Positions 5,424 to 5,893 of a stretch of 5,893 nucleotides of DNA are shown one piece after another. The stretch is from Bacteroidales bacterium UBA4231. Its GTDB lineage: Bacteria; Bacteroidota; Bacteroidia; Bacteroidales; UBA932. The stretch lies in assembly GCA_002396335.1 (NCBI GenBank), contig DGXN01000012.1:1-5893 (forward strand), given 5' to 3'. A program made the translations under genes and the position numbers. Numbering within the stretch: the stretch's first letter is position 1; every line of letters starts with the position of its first letter. The notes below the pieces were generated by a model. It made no database searches and was not told the origin of the DNA. It was given only the letters and a program-made list of their open reading frames with translations.

Positions 5424-5893
5424 ATGCAGAAAACTATGACCAATCTCTTTTCCCTGGAAGGCAAAAACGCCTGGATTACCGGTGCCGCATACGGAATCGG
5501 TTTCGCCATTGCCCAAGCATTTGTGAATGCCGGCATCAAGAATATCATTTTCAACACTTCCAACCAGGCCTCGATGGAAAAAGGCCTGCAAGCGTACAGG
5601 GAAGCCGGAATCACCAATGTACACGGTTATGTCTGCGACGTGACGGACGAGGTGGCGGTCAAGCAGTTGGTGGAGAAGATCCATGCGGAGGTGGGGCAAA
5701 TTGACATCCTGGTGAACAATGCCGGTATCATCAAGCGCATTCCCATGCACGAGATGACGCGCAGCGAGTTCCAGCGCGTGATTGACGTGGACCTCGTGGG
5801 CCCGTATATCTGCAGTGCCGCCGTGGTTCCGGAAATGATGGAGCGCAGGGAAGGGAAGATCATCAATATCTGCTCCATGATGAGCGAACTGGG
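5424..5893 (+). CDS. kduD: SDR dehydrogenase, KduD / gluconate 5-dehydrogenase-like, 5' part only
   Basis: The frame from ATG 5424 stays open to the right edge (156 codons; the family has about 255-270). It is a classical short-chain dehydrogenase. The NAD(P)-binding motif TGAAYGIG is at residues 19-26, CDVTD at 71-75, NNAG at 98-101 and the catalytic Ser in INICSMMSEL at Ser151; the YxxxK motif would lie just beyond the edge. The pattern SLEGK, HGYVCDVTDE and IINICSMMSEL matches Bacteroidota enzymes annotated as gluconate 5-dehydrogenase or 2-deoxy-D-gluconate/2-dehydro-3-deoxygluconate 5-dehydrogenase (KduD), which interconvert a 5-keto sugar acid and its alcohol. Given the kdgK, eda and exuT remnants nearby and the shared operator, the KduD role (making KDG from unsaturated uronates) is favoured over IdnO. 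ATG 5436 is an alternative start with a longer leader. Confidence 0.82.
   Translation, partial: MQKTMTNLFSLEGKNAWITGAAYGIGFAIAQAFVNAGIKNIIFNTSNQASMEKGLQAYREAGITNVHGYVCDVTDEVAVKQLVEKIHAEVGQIDILVNNAGIIKRIPMHEMTRSEFQRVIDVDLVGPYICSAAVVPEMMERREGKIINICSMMSEL

Noticed and set aside
5312..5617. 102-residue N-terminal extension of the outer-membrane barrel frame
   Set aside because: It overlaps the barrel gene's own promoter and the divergent kduD-like gene, and it would bury the signal peptide internally.
5016..5750. 244-codon minus-strand frame across the barrel start and kduD-like gene
   Set aside because: It runs antisense to the SDR reading frame and out of frame with the barrel protein; no family is recognisable.

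Overview
The window looks like a chromosomal segment of a Bacteroidota bacterium, most likely a gut-type Bacteroidales of moderate GC. Five putative promoters carry the Bacteroidota -7 box TAnnTTTG, three of them with a TTTG -33 element 19-20 bases upstream. Shine-Dalgarno sequences are weak or absent, and two predicted lipoproteins and a small outer-membrane barrel are typical of the phylum. No tRNA, rRNA, CRISPR array or transposase is visible.

Layout. (1) 1-620, minus: 5' part of a DUF1846 (UPF0371) gene, preceded by its -7 box and by the intrinsic terminator of the next unit. (2) 714-1156, minus: a broken, chimeric remnant joining the start of 2-keto-3-deoxygluconate kinase (kdgK) to the end of KDPG aldolase (eda), with a nonsense codon and a frameshift. 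(3) 1144-2139, minus: an intact LacI-family regulator overlapping the kinase start. (4) 2140-2198: a compact divergent promoter region with one palindromic operator, CAAACGTTTG. (5) 2199-2679, plus: a second chimeric remnant, the start of a GH43-like glycosidase lipoprotein (itself internally deleted) joined out of frame to the last quarter of a hexuronate transporter (ExuT-like MFS). (6) 2694-5311, minus: a tight three-gene unit, namely outer-membrane barrel protein, alpha/beta-hydrolase lipoprotein and duplicated-domain lipoprotein. (7) 5424-5893, plus: 5' part of a KduD/gluconate 5-dehydrogenase-like SDR with the same operator and -7 sequence as lacI.

How it fits together. KduD-type dehydrogenase, KdgK, Eda and ExuT belong to uronate (pectin-derived) catabolism: uptake, then formation of 2-keto-3-deoxygluconate (KDG), its phosphorylation and cleavage to pyruvate and glyceraldehyde 3-phosphate. 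The LacI protein is the probable regulator of all of them, since its own promoter, the divergent GH43/exuT promoter and the kduD promoter share the operator. The striking point is that the regulator, operators and kduD 5' part look intact, while the kinase, aldolase, glycosidase and transporter in the same cluster are all reduced to fused ends. This is either real local pathway decay by several deletions or an assembly artefact; reads across the junctions would decide.
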